Origin: Streptomyces sp. NBC_00659
GTDB lineage: Bacteria; Actinomycetota; Actinomycetes; Streptomycetales; Streptomycetaceae
DNA length: 64,000 nt
Assembly: GCF_036226925.1 (NCBI RefSeq)
Contig: NZ_CP109031.1
Span: forward strand, 620,001-684,000
Direction of reading: 5' to 3'
Positions 1-8,500 of the stretch are shown in pieces (position 1 is the first letter of the stretch; each line of letters starts with the position of its first letter). The position numbers and the translations under genes are program-made. The notes under the pieces were generated by a model. The model did not search any database, was not told the DNA's origin, and saw only the letters and a program-made list of their open reading frames with translations.

Positions 1-71
1 GTGCGACGCACAGGTCCTCGGCGGTTCGTCATCCGCTCGTACCGAGGCGCGGAAGGGCCGGGCTCAGGCGT

Positions 72-2471
72 TCACAGAAAGCGCCACAGGTGGTCGGCCG
101 TTCCGTTGTCGTCGTACTGGACCACCTGCGCGCTGTTGCCGGTGGACATACGGTCCACCCCGAGGACTTTCCCGCTGTTCTTGTTCCGGATGCGGTACCA
201 GCCGTCGCCGTCGTCGACCAGCGCCCACAGGTGATCGTCCGTTCCGTTGTCCTCGAACTGCACGACGATCGCGCTGTTGTCCATCGACATGCGGTCGACG
301 CCGAGCACCTTGCCGCTGTTCCCGTTGCGGATGAGATGCCAGCCGTCGCCCCTCTCGATGAGCTGCCAGGCGTGGTCGCCCGTCCCCGTGTTGTCGAACT
401 GCACCACGCGCGCGCTGTTCTCGGTCGACATCCCGTCGACGGCCAGGACCTTGCCGCTGTTCTTGTTGGCGAGTCGGCGGAAGGGCGGCTCCGGTGTCCA
501 GGGCCTGCCGTCGGGAGCCGCCGTGGGGAACGACGTGACGCGAAGCCGCGCGGCACCCATGGGGATGAGGGTGACCGTCTCGACCGGCGCGTCACTGCGG
601 GCGGGAGAGTCCTGCAACGGTGCGACGACGTGTTCGTCGTCCGCGACCCACTCCTGGATCCTCCGGGCCTGCGCCGCGATGGACACGGGAGTGGTGCCGG
701 GTGTGAACGGCTGGTCCGGGACGGCGGTGCCGGTCTGCGCCGGGGTCAGGGAAGTCTCCGGCAGGAGGCCGTAGTTCCATCCGGTGGTGGCGTGGACCTC
801 GTATGCGGGGAACCTGTCGTCTCCCGCGTAGCGGTCGTAGCGTTCGCCGATCTTCAACGAATAGGTGAGGGGGCCCCGTTCGACGCTGACCGCGCCGTGC
901 CGGTCGGGCCACGAGCGCAGTTGAGCCTTCTGAGGCAACCGCAGGCGGACGACGTCGCCGTCGCGCCAGGTGCGGTCGATCCGCGCCCAGGACGGGCCGT
1001 CCGAGGAGGTGACCGCAGTACCGTTGACCTGTAGCTGGGGACCTTTGCACCAGCCGGGCAGACGCAGTTGCAGCGGGAAGCGCACCGGACGGGGCGTGGA
1101 GACGGTGAGGGTGATCGTGTCCTGGAAGGGATATCCCGTCTCCTCGGTGACGGTGACCGTCGTTCCGCCGGCGACCGTGGCCCGCACACGGCTCGGGGCG
1201 TAGAGCGCGGCGACCAGACCGCCGTCGGCGCTCGCGAGCCAGAGTTCCTCGGTGAAGTAGGGCCAGCCCATGCCGTAGTTGTGGGGGCAGCACCGGTACT
1301 GGTCGACGCCGGCCTGGAACGCCTGCATGGCGAAGCCGTTCTGGAACTGCCCCTGGGTCTTGGGGCGGTTGTCGAGGTCGACGCTGTTGGCGCTGGTGAT
1401 GTAGTGCACGGACTTGCCGTCGGGGTCGAGGGACGCCGGGAGCATGTTGAAGGCCAGGTCCTCACAGCGGTCCGCCCATACCGGGTCTCCGGTGATCCGA
1501 GTCAACAGCTCGTGGCTGGCCATGAATTCGACGATGCCGCAGGTCTCGAAGCCCTGCCGGGGGTCCGCGAATCCGGGGCGGTAGTTCTCGTCACCGGCCA
1601 GCCCGCCGCCGGGGAAACGCCCGTAGGCGCCCATCACGGCATCGTAGGCCTGGTACGTGGCCCGGGTGAGGTCGGCGGAGCCGGTCAGCCGCCCGTACTG
1701 AGCGGGCTCCCGGAAGCCCTGGGCGATGTTCACGTTGTGCCGGCTCGGGGTGGCCCCGGTCCAGTCGACGCCGTAGCTGTGCATCTTGGCGGCGAGATCG
1801 AGCAGGAACGCCTCGCCGGTACGGCGGTGGAGCCATACGGCGACGTCGAGGCCGTCGCCCCAACGGTAGGACACCCAGCTCGCGTTGAAGGCACCCGGAC
1901 CCTGAGCGTTCATGTAGCGGAGGAAGCGGACGAGGAACGGCACGATCCGCTGGTCGTGGGTGAATTCCTCGTGCGTCCGCAGTGCTTGCAGGAGCGGCAG
2001 GAAGGGCCAGAAGTCCGGTCCGCCGTTGAGTGCCGTGCGTAAGCCGCGGGGCCCGAAGAAGCCGTCGCTCTGCTGGGTCGCGAGGATCGCGTCGACCCAC
2101 TCGCGCGACCGGGTCAGCGCGTGCGGGTCCCCCGTGGCGATCGCCAGCGGTATGTAGCCACGGAGCCAGTACGGCACCTCCTCCCAGGCGTCGTGCTCGG
2201 GATGCGCCCAGCCGGTCGTGGAGAAGTCGAGGAAGTGCGAGAAATTCTCGTACGTACCGCACAGACCGGCGAGTTGCAGCCGGAGCTGCCCGGCGAGCCA
2301 GCCACGGGCGACCACGCTTCCGGGCGGCAGCTTCTGGAACGCGTCGGCCGGTGTCGTCTCCGCTCGCGGCTGGGGCACCGCGGCCGCGGCCCTCGCGAAC
2401 GTGCCTCCGAGGGCGGTGGCGCCCAGCGCGCCGGAGCCCATGGCGAGGATTCTCCGTCTGCTCACTGACAT
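72..2471 (-). CDS. Secreted GH127-family glycosidase (beta-L-arabinofuranosidase-like) with C-terminal ricin-type lectin domain
   Basis: 799 aa. The N-terminus has an SRRR motif and a hydrophobic Ala/Gly stretch ending near AAA, a Tat-type signal, so export in folded form is expected. Residues about 45-640 resemble the GH127/DUF1680 (alpha/alpha)6-barrel family, which removes L-arabinofuranose from plant glycans. The zinc/nucleophile set known from that family is visible: FETC near residue 307 (Glu and Cys) and a CC pair in RCCPHNYG near 393. Residues about 664-799 hold three repeats of about 47 aa built on NSGKVLxVDxMS and DNGTxDHxW, a ricin B-like (CBM13-like) sugar-binding module. The gene is monocistronic as seen. 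ATG at 2471 was chosen for the signal peptide. The sugar specificity is inferred from the family only. Confidence 0.88.
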   Translation of the reverse strand: MSVSRRRILAMGSGALGATALGGTFARAAAAVPQPRAETTPADAFQKLPPGSVVARGWLAGQLRLQLAGLCGTYENFSHFLDFSTTGWAHPEHDAWEEVPYWLRGYIPLAIATGDPHALTRSREWVDAILATQQSDGFFGPRGLRTALNGGPDFWPFLPLLQALRTHEEFTHDQRIVPFLVRFLRYMNAQGPGAFNASWVSYRWGDGLDVAVWLHRRTGEAFLLDLAAKMHSYGVDWTGATPSRHNVNIAQGFREPAQYGRLTGSADLTRATYQAYDAVMGAYGRFPGGGLAGDENYRPGFADPRQGFETCGIVEFMASHELLTRITGDPVWADRCEDLAFNMLPASLDPDGKSVHYITSANSVDLDNRPKTQGQFQNGFAMQAFQAGVDQYRCCPHNYGMGWPYFTEELWLASADGGLVAALYAPSRVRATVAGGTTVTVTEETGYPFQDTITLTVSTPRPVRFPLQLRLPGWCKGPQLQVNGTAVTSSDGPSWARIDRTWRDGDVVRLRLPQKAQLRSWPDRHGAVSVERGPLTYSLKIGERYDRYAGDDRFPAYEVHATTGWNYGLLPETSLTPAQTGTAVPDQPFTPGTTPVSIAAQARRIQEWVADDEHVVAPLQDSPARSDAPVETVTLIPMGAARLRVTSFPTAAPDGRPWTPEPPFRRLANKNSGKVLAVDGMSTENSARVVQFDNTGTGDHAWQLIERGDGWHLIRNGNSGKVLGVDRMSMDNSAIVVQFEDNGTDDHLWALVDDGDGWYRIRNKNSGKVLGVDRMSTGNSAQVVQYDDNGTADHLWRFL

Positions 2472-2511
2472 GCAGGTGACCTGCCTTCCCGAAGGGGCCT
2501 ACTCGCAGTGC

Positions 2512-2523
2512 GACAACGTTGTC
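2512..2523. promoter_or_regulatory. LacI-type operator-like palindrome upstream of the GH127 gene
   Basis: GACAACGTTGTC is a perfect 12-bp palindrome 41 bp upstream of the GH127 start. Its core CAACGTTG matches the kind of site bound by LacI-family sugar repressors in Streptomyces (established for that family). No LacI gene lies in the window, so the regulator would act from elsewhere. Confidence 0.5.
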
Positions 2524-2615
2524 TCGTTCTGTGCGGTAACGCGGGATCCGCCCGTCGGATCATCCGGATCCGGTTCCACGCCGCCACCGGGGCCGGAAGG
2601 CGCCGCGGACTTCTA

Positions 2616-2623
2616 CAACGTTG
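2616..2623. promoter_or_regulatory. Second CAACGTTG palindrome upstream of the GH127 gene
   Basis: The same 8-bp core recurs within ACAACGTTGG, with its centre about 102 bp from that of the first copy. Paired sites could allow looping or could flank the promoter. The flanking bases are less symmetric than in the first copy. Confidence 0.35.
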
Positions 2624-2759
2624 GAAATGGCGCCGCGGACATGACAGCACGGCGGAGTCCGGCTGTCCAGAGAACGCGTCACCGACCATCCGCGCACGCC
2701 GACCGCATCCCTGTGAATCCCTGCGAGTCGGCGCCAGGTTCCGGCGGCGCGGGCGGGCC

Positions 2760-3189
2760 TCAGGTTCCCGCGGCGGATCGCGTGAGGTCCGCGCTCATGG
2801 CGCCGTAGTGGGCCGCGAGCCGGGACTGGGAGACCTCGGAGTCGTACACGGCCACTTTGCCGATCGCGCCCTTGAAGTACGACGTGGCGTCGGCGGCGCC
2901 GATCCTCAGCGGGGCGTCGGTGTTGCTGGGGGTGATGCCGTATGCGTCGAGGGCATCCTGGTCGCGGAGCACCCCGTTCTTGTAGACCTTGACGTATCCG
3001 GTGGGATAAGTGTCGCCCTTGTCCCGGATGTTGATGACCAGTGCGTAGTGGATCCATTCACCGGGCCTGACCCGGTCCTCGAAGTCCTTGCCGTCGCCTG
3101 CGGTCTTCGCCGCGTAGGCGACCACCGGACAGTCGGCGACGTCGGCCACCACACCGCCGGCCCTGAGGCGGGCCTGCGCCTCGTCATGG
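2760..3189 (-). pseudogene. C-terminal fragment of a LamG/concanavalin-A-like lectin-domain protein
   Basis: The minus strand reads about 142 clean codons ending at 2760. They contain WIHYALVINI, a VKVYKNGVLRD strand-turn, APLRIGAA and FKGAIGKVAVYDSEVSQSRLAAHY, the usual closing half of a LamG (laminin-G-like) jelly-roll domain found on secreted actinobacterial carbohydrate-binding proteins. There is no start codon or signal peptide; the sensible protein stops at about 3189, exactly where a different gene stump (lipoprotein, 3184-3378) ends in another frame. It is read as the surviving tail of a deleted gene. Confidence 0.6.
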
Positions 3190-3378
3190 GTAGAGCATGT
3201 CCGAGCCGACCTTGACGACACCGGCCTGCCGCACCGACGCCGGCAGTTCGTCGTACAGCGGTGCCTTGACCATGCCGGACGCCGAGGGCGTGACCTTCTT
3301 GGGGGTCTGGTCACCGCAACCGGTCAGGGCCAGGGCGGCGGCGCCCGTGATCGCACCGAGCGCGGTGAGGTGTTTCAT
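3184..3378 (-). pseudogene. N-terminal stump of an amino-acid ABC-transporter substrate-binding lipoprotein
   Basis: 64 codons. They start with MKHLTALGAITG and carry a lipobox LALTGC (lipidation Cys near residue 21), then a linker and LPASVRQAGVVKVGSDMLYP, the first strand of a periplasmic-binding-protein fold of the polar amino-acid type. The family continues for about 250 more residues, but here a stop codon follows the conserved YP at once, and the sequence changes to an unrelated LamG fragment. The gene is broken by a deletion. An upstream in-frame ATG (codon MTAPAV) could be the start instead. If expressed it would give only a lipidated peptide. Confidence 0.6.
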
Positions 3379-3548
3379 CACCGTGAAGCCGCGGACGGCA
3401 GGTGCGGTCATGGGCGGGTTCCGCCCGAGGGCGCCCGGAGCGGTCGATCCGTCCTGAGCGCGGACGCCCCGTGGTCGCAACCCCGGGAATCCTCCGCATC
3501 CTGCCATCCGGACAGCTCCTCTCAGGTGCCCTGTCGCGTCACAAGCCC

Positions 3549-3600
3549 GACAAGTGACACCTGCAAGTGATCTTAATTCACTATTAGGGCATTTTGCCGC
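3549..3600 (-). promoter_or_regulatory. AT-rich promoter region with repeats upstream of the lipoprotein stump
   Basis: The gap 3379-3705 has no gene. Within it, 3549-3600 is unusually AT-rich. It has two direct copies of CAAGTGA (3551-3557, 3564-3570) and a dyad AGTGA-7-TCACT (3566-3582). This is probably the old promoter/operator of the substrate-binding protein. No known riboswitch was recognised. Confidence 0.35.
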
Positions 3601-3705
3601 TTCGTGTGCCAACGCGCCGGACTCCTCGCAGGGTGTCGTTCACGCCTGCGGCCGATTCCTGGAGGGACGGGCCTGCCGTGGTCCTCGCGCTCCGACCGCG
3701 TCGGA

Positions 3706-4515
3706 TCAGCGGCGGCTTCCCGTCATCGACATCAGCAGGTCGTGGGTCTCGCCGTCGGCGGCCACCACAAGTCCGCGGCCCGACGGCCCGATCGGGGCGC
3801 CGTCGATCCCGGTGACGACGCAACCGGCGGCCCTGCACAGGGCGATGCCGGCGGCGAAATGCACGCTCCCGGACAGGTCGCCGCCGTCCGTCACGTACGC
3901 GGCGCGCTTGCCGGCGGCGACCCAGGCCAGGGCCAGCGTCGTGGACACGACACGGGGCCGGAAGCGTTCCACGAAGGCGGACCGAGCCAGCAGGTCCACA
4001 GCCCGGAAGCCCGGCGCGCCCGGGAACGGCGGGTCCAGATTGACATCCACGAGCCGGGTGGCGGACGTGGGCACCAGCCGGGCATCGCCGCCGTCCCGCC
4101 GCACCCACGCGCTCTCCCCGTCGGTGAAGAAGACCTCGCCGCCGAACGGGTCGGCCACCGCGGCGGCACCGCCGCGCAGCGCCACGTTCACGGCCACCAG
4201 CATGGTGCCCACGGCGTAGTTCAAGGTGCCGCACAAGGGATCCACCAGCCACTGGCGCGCGGCCCCCGCCGGGCCCTGCGGCCCGCTCTCCTCGCCGAGC
4301 ACCGAGTCATCGGGTCGGGCGTCGCGAAGGATCCCCAGGATCGTCCTCTCCGCCTCCACATCGGCTGCGGTCGCGAAGTCTCCGGCGCCCTTGTCGATAC
4401 GGGTGAGGCGCCGGCCGTACATGGCCCGCACCACGTCCGCGCCGGCACAGGCCGCCGCGGTCGCGACGGCGGCATCGTCCAGCCCCGCATACGAGTTGCT
4501 CACGTCCCGCACCAT
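3706..4515 (-). CDS. Divergent inositol monophosphatase family protein with altered metal site
   Basis: 269 aa, the usual length for the family. The fold is recognisable: LGEESG (residues about 73-78) is the conserved Glu motif, WLVDPLCGTLNYA (about 87-99) is the signature block, and AAGIALCRAAG is the C-terminal helix. The family signature is DPxDGTxNF; here the second Asp, a metal ligand, is Cys. The usual WD before the AAG helix is VH (near 219-220), so a second Asp ligand is also absent. Active members of the family hydrolyse phosphate monoesters with Mg2+, so activity here may be altered or lost. Start ATG at 4515 has no clear Shine-Dalgarno. It is transcribed divergently from the DUF4132 cassette; 4516-4685 holds both promoters. 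Confidence 0.8.
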   Translation of the reverse strand: MVRDVSNSYAGLDDAAVATAAACAGADVVRAMYGRRLTRIDKGAGDFATAADVEAERTILGILRDARPDDSVLGEESGPQGPAGAARQWLVDPLCGTLNYAVGTMLVAVNVALRGGAAAVADPFGGEVFFTDGESAWVRRDGGDARLVPTSATRLVDVNLDPPFPGAPGFRAVDLLARSAFVERFRPRVVSTTLALAWVAAGKRAAYVTDGGDLSGSVHFAAGIALCRAAGCVVTGIDGAPIGPSGRGLVVAADGETHDLLMSMTGSRR

Positions 4516-4685
4516 ATCGGCGGTGGCTCAGGTTCCGGTGCGGCGGCCGGGATCTGTGGGACTGCGGGGCCGATTGTCAGTGGCCGACGCTAGCGTTCGC
4601 TGCATAGTCGCACTCGGCCCGGGACGCACTGACCTGGGTGAACTGTGCTCTCATCTGGTGTTCCTGACGCGAAAGGCTGTGGCTC

Positions 4686-5552
4686 GTGGGGTGGCTGTCG
4701 GCGGGTGACGGGTATGAAGTCGCCCTGGTGGAAGGGCGGGTGGCAGCGCGTGCCACCTCGGGCCGGGCGGCGGGACGGCAGCTGAAATCGCTCCCGCGCG
4801 CGCTCAAGGACCACCCTGAGGTGGACCGGCTGCGGCGGTTCGCCGAGTGGCTCGAACGGCATGCCACGGCGTGTGTGGCACAGGCGGATGCGTGGATGGT
4901 GTCGTCGCTGCCCGTACCCACGGGGCTGCTTGCCCGGGTGTGGCCCGACGAGGCCTGGCAGTCCGCGCTGCGTGATCTGGTGGTGGTCGGCGACGACCCC
5001 GACGACGTGGGTTTCCTGCGTGGCGCCACCGACACGGGCGAACTGCGGCTGGTGAACCTGGACGGCGAGACCGTCCGGATCGCCCCGCGCACGGTCACGC
5101 TTCCGCACCCGGTACTGCTTCCGGACCTCGACGATCTGCGCGACTTCGCGGCCGAACTGGGCATGGTGCAGCGCGTCGAGCAGATCCACCGGGCCATATG
5201 GCGGCAGCCCGGGGATCTCCGCGCCAAGGCCACCGAGGTGAGGGACTTCGCCGGGGGTTCGTTCCGCTCCCGCTTCGCGCTCGCCGCACGGGCCAGTTCG
5301 CTCGGCTACCGCGTGTCCGGGGGGTACGCGACCGCCCGGGTGCGGGACGGCGGACGCAGCCTCGAATCCTCGGTGTGGATCGGGGAGCCGTACTGGGACA
5401 GCGAGGTCGAGACCGGGGCGCTCACCTGGCGGGACCAGGACGGCCGCGCCCTGCCGCTGGGCGAGGTGGGACCGGTCGCCTGGTCCGAGGGGATGCGGTT
5501 GGCCGCGGCGCTGTACGCAGGCCGCGTCATCGAGGAGGGCAAGAACGCATGA
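4686..5552 (+). CDS. DUF4132 domain protein, first gene of the MoxR-VWA-SWIM cassette
   Basis: 288 aa. The middle region (W...LRDLVVVG, a GFL strand, LPHPVLLP near residues 139-146, then a helix ending QRVEQIHRAIW) matches the DUF4132 pattern known from E. coli YehI/MolR-type proteins. Its biochemical function is unknown. The GTG start at 4686 follows GAAAGG at 4671-4676. The stop overlaps the start of the next gene (ATGA at 5549-5552), so the two are probably translationally coupled. There is no signal peptide or membrane segment; a cytoplasmic protein is expected. It is probably a client or scaffold component of the AAA+ cassette, an inference from gene order. Confidence 0.75.
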   Translation: MGWLSAGDGYEVALVEGRVAARATSGRAAGRQLKSLPRALKDHPEVDRLRRFAEWLERHATACVAQADAWMVSSLPVPTGLLARVWPDEAWQSALRDLVVVGDDPDDVGFLRGATDTGELRLVNLDGETVRIAPRTVTLPHPVLLPDLDDLRDFAAELGMVQRVEQIHRAIWRQPGDLRAKATEVRDFAGGSFRSRFALAARASSLGYRVSGGYATARVRDGGRSLESSVWIGEPYWDSEVETGALTWRDQDGRALPLGEVGPVAWSEGMRLAAALYAGRVIEEGKNA

Positions 5553-8500
5553 GCGGGGGGACGCAGGTGTCGTACGGGGAACTGCTGGCGGCAGGCGCGG
5601 TGCTGCCGCCCGACACGGAGAACGCGGGCGAGCAGGGGGTGCCGCTGACGACGCGGGCGTACCGTCACCCGGGCCTGGACGACCGGGTGGTGGTACGGCT
5701 GGTCGCGGGCGAGCTGGGGGAGGCGGAGGACCTGGCTGCCGGGTTCCTCGGCCTGGAGCGGGACACCGAGCCCGTCGTCGTCGGGTTCGGGCCGCGCCAG
5801 TCGCTGGGCTTTCCCGAATGGGTGCTGGTGCACCACCCGCAGGACGGACACCACGCGTTGCGCGTGGTGCCGGACATCGAGCGGGCCGCGCGGCAGGTCA
5901 AGTCCCGTCCGAAGGCGGCTCTGGACGCCTTCGTGGAACTCGGGGAGCGGCTGGCGGCCTCGGTACCGCACTTCCTGCCGACGTTCTACGAGCAGGCCGG
6001 GCGGGTGTTCCTGGCGGAGGAGAACGCCACCTACGCGGCCCAGCTGTTCACCCGTGCCCGCAAGGCCGAGGCGGAGCACGGTCTGCCGGTGCAGGAGGAG
6101 CGGCTGGACGCCGTGTTCCTGGAGTTCGCGCTCGCCGGGGCGCTCCCGGTGAAGGTGCTGTCGGCCTACGCCAGGGAGCTGGCGGCACGCGTGCCGGCCG
6201 AGGACGCGCTGCGGCGCTTCACGCGGCTGTGCCTGCGCCGCACGGCGGGAGGGCTTCCGCCGTCGGTGCAGATGGCGAACGACCTGCGCAAGCTGGCCCG
6301 GGGGGCCGGCCGGGACGCGAACCTCACCGAGCAGGACTACGTGTCCGAGCTCCTCACTCTGCCGGCCACCCTGCGGGCGGCGGCCGGCTGGTGGAAGGGG
6401 CACCGCACGGCGCTGGTCGCCCTGGCAGCGCGCGAACCACACGTGCGGGGCGCGCTCCTCGATCTGATGCCCGCCGCTCTCGACAGCGACATGCCGGCGA
6501 TGTGGCTGGAGCTGCTGGAGGCCTCCGGCGCCACCGCGGGGCTGTGGGACGCCTCCCTGCCCGGGGACCAGCGGCCGCAGGACGGTGCCGCGGGCTGGCT
6601 GGAGCGGTTCCTCACCTACCGGCAGCGGGCCCGTTCGTGGCGTGACCCCAGTCGCATGGCCGATCTGTATCCGCTGGCGGAACGGATGGCGGACCGGTTG
6701 CGGACCGAACTCACCGCGTCCGGCGCCGCGTTGAGGGTCATCGAAGACGTCGACCTGATCGACCTGCTGTTGTCGCTGGACGTTCCGGTGGCCGCCCCGC
6801 GGAAGGGCGACGCGCTGCTGCTGACGCAGTGGGCCCTGGGCGAGGGGTGCCGCGAGCTGGTGTCACTGGCCGCCGACAGCCGCTTCCACCCGGCCTTCCG
6901 CCGGGGCGCGGACCGGTTCGCCAACGACGACCAGTCACTGCGGGCGATCGCGCTCCTGGCGGCGTCGCCGGGCGGCGGTCCCCTGCTCGCGGACTGGGTG
7001 CGCACGGTCGTACGCCGGTTCACCGCCGTGGGCCTGCCCCAGCTGCCCGAGGCGCTGGCCCGGCTGAAGTGGCTGCCCGCCGAGGCGCTGGCGCTGGCAG
7101 AGGACGAGGTGCGCGCCGCCGCCGGCACCGACCTCGCACCGGTGCTGGCGCGCACCCTGCGGGCCGGGCTCTTCGACGAACTCGGCTGGCCCGCCTGGGA
7201 GGACGCGGTCGCCTCCCTCGTTCCCAAGGCCGACGTCGAGGACGTGGTCGTCGCCGACGCCTGGCCGCACCTCATCGTGGCCGGGGCCGCCCAGGCGCGG
7301 GTGATCGGCGCCGAGGGCACGCTCCTCACCCACGACCTGCGGATCCCGTCGAACGGCACCTGGGGCGATCCGGGCTTCCACCACGTGGACGGACAGCTTC
7401 TCGTCTACTGGAACGACCGCAACGACGGTCTGCGCGGCTACTGGCACACCCGTCCCGACCGCCCGCAGCCCCTGGAGGGCGCCCGGAACACCCGGGGCAC
7501 CAGGATGGACTGGTACCAGGGCAACGGACCGATCACCCTGCCTCTGCCCGGCGGCGGCCGCACGACCGGCGGCGGCGTCCTGCACGCCGGGGACACCACC
7601 CTGCCCGAGGAGCGGCAGCTTCTCTGCGACGGCCTCTCGTACTGGGTGTGGAGCGCGGACGGCGGCGCGCACGACTGGCACGAGTACGACCCGGCGACGG
7701 GTGAGCATGGCCGTGCGAGCAGGCCCGCGTTCCTCGCCGACGCCCTGCGGGACGCCCCCGAGGGCAGCACGTTCGGTGGTGGCCGGCTGAGCCCGTCGCC
7801 GACCACCGGCGCCACCCCTGCCTCCGCGCCCGTGGACGGTCTGGTCGGTCTGCGCGTGGTGAAGCTGCCCGACGGCTCCGTGCGCGCCCAGGATCTGGCC
7901 GGACACACCGTCACCCTGCCCGCGGACGTCGGCCGGCCCTCGACGCTGGTGGTCTTCCCCGGTGCCGAGGAGGCGCGGGCCGTCGTCCGCGACAGCTGGC
8001 GCCTCTCCATCGTGGACGCCGACGGCGTCGTCACCTCGGTGGCCAAGACCGACCGCGCGCCCGGAACCTTCGGCGAGGGCTCGCTGCTGCTGCCGCCGGT
8101 GCAGTACTGGGAGTGTCTGACAGCCCGCGACCCCGAGGGCTCCGCGTCGCTGCGGCACATCGACCGCGACACGGCGGCGGCCCTGCTGTCCGCCGCGGGG
8201 CAGGAGGACAAGGAGGTCCTGCCCGAGGCGATCCGTTCCCTCCTTCCGGTCACCCACGGCGCGCTGGTCGCGGGGATCGCCGGTGTCGTACGGCACGCGG
8301 GCGGTCAGCAGGCCGTCCTGGACGCGGTGGCCGCCCGGCTCACCCGCGCACTCGACGGCGGCCCGCAGGAGGAGGGCCCGGCCGGACCGCCGGACAGCGT
8401 GCTCCTCGACGCGACGAACGGTCTCAGCGGAAGCACCCGCTCCTGGTGGAACCGGGACAACGAGTCCGACACCGTCTTCCGTGCCCTGCGCGAGATGAAG

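Noticed and set aside
3379..3705. Riboswitch upstream of the amino-acid binding lipoprotein stump
   Set aside because: The AT-rich dyad region was compared by eye with SAM-, T-box- and ydaO-type elements; no conserved core was recognised.
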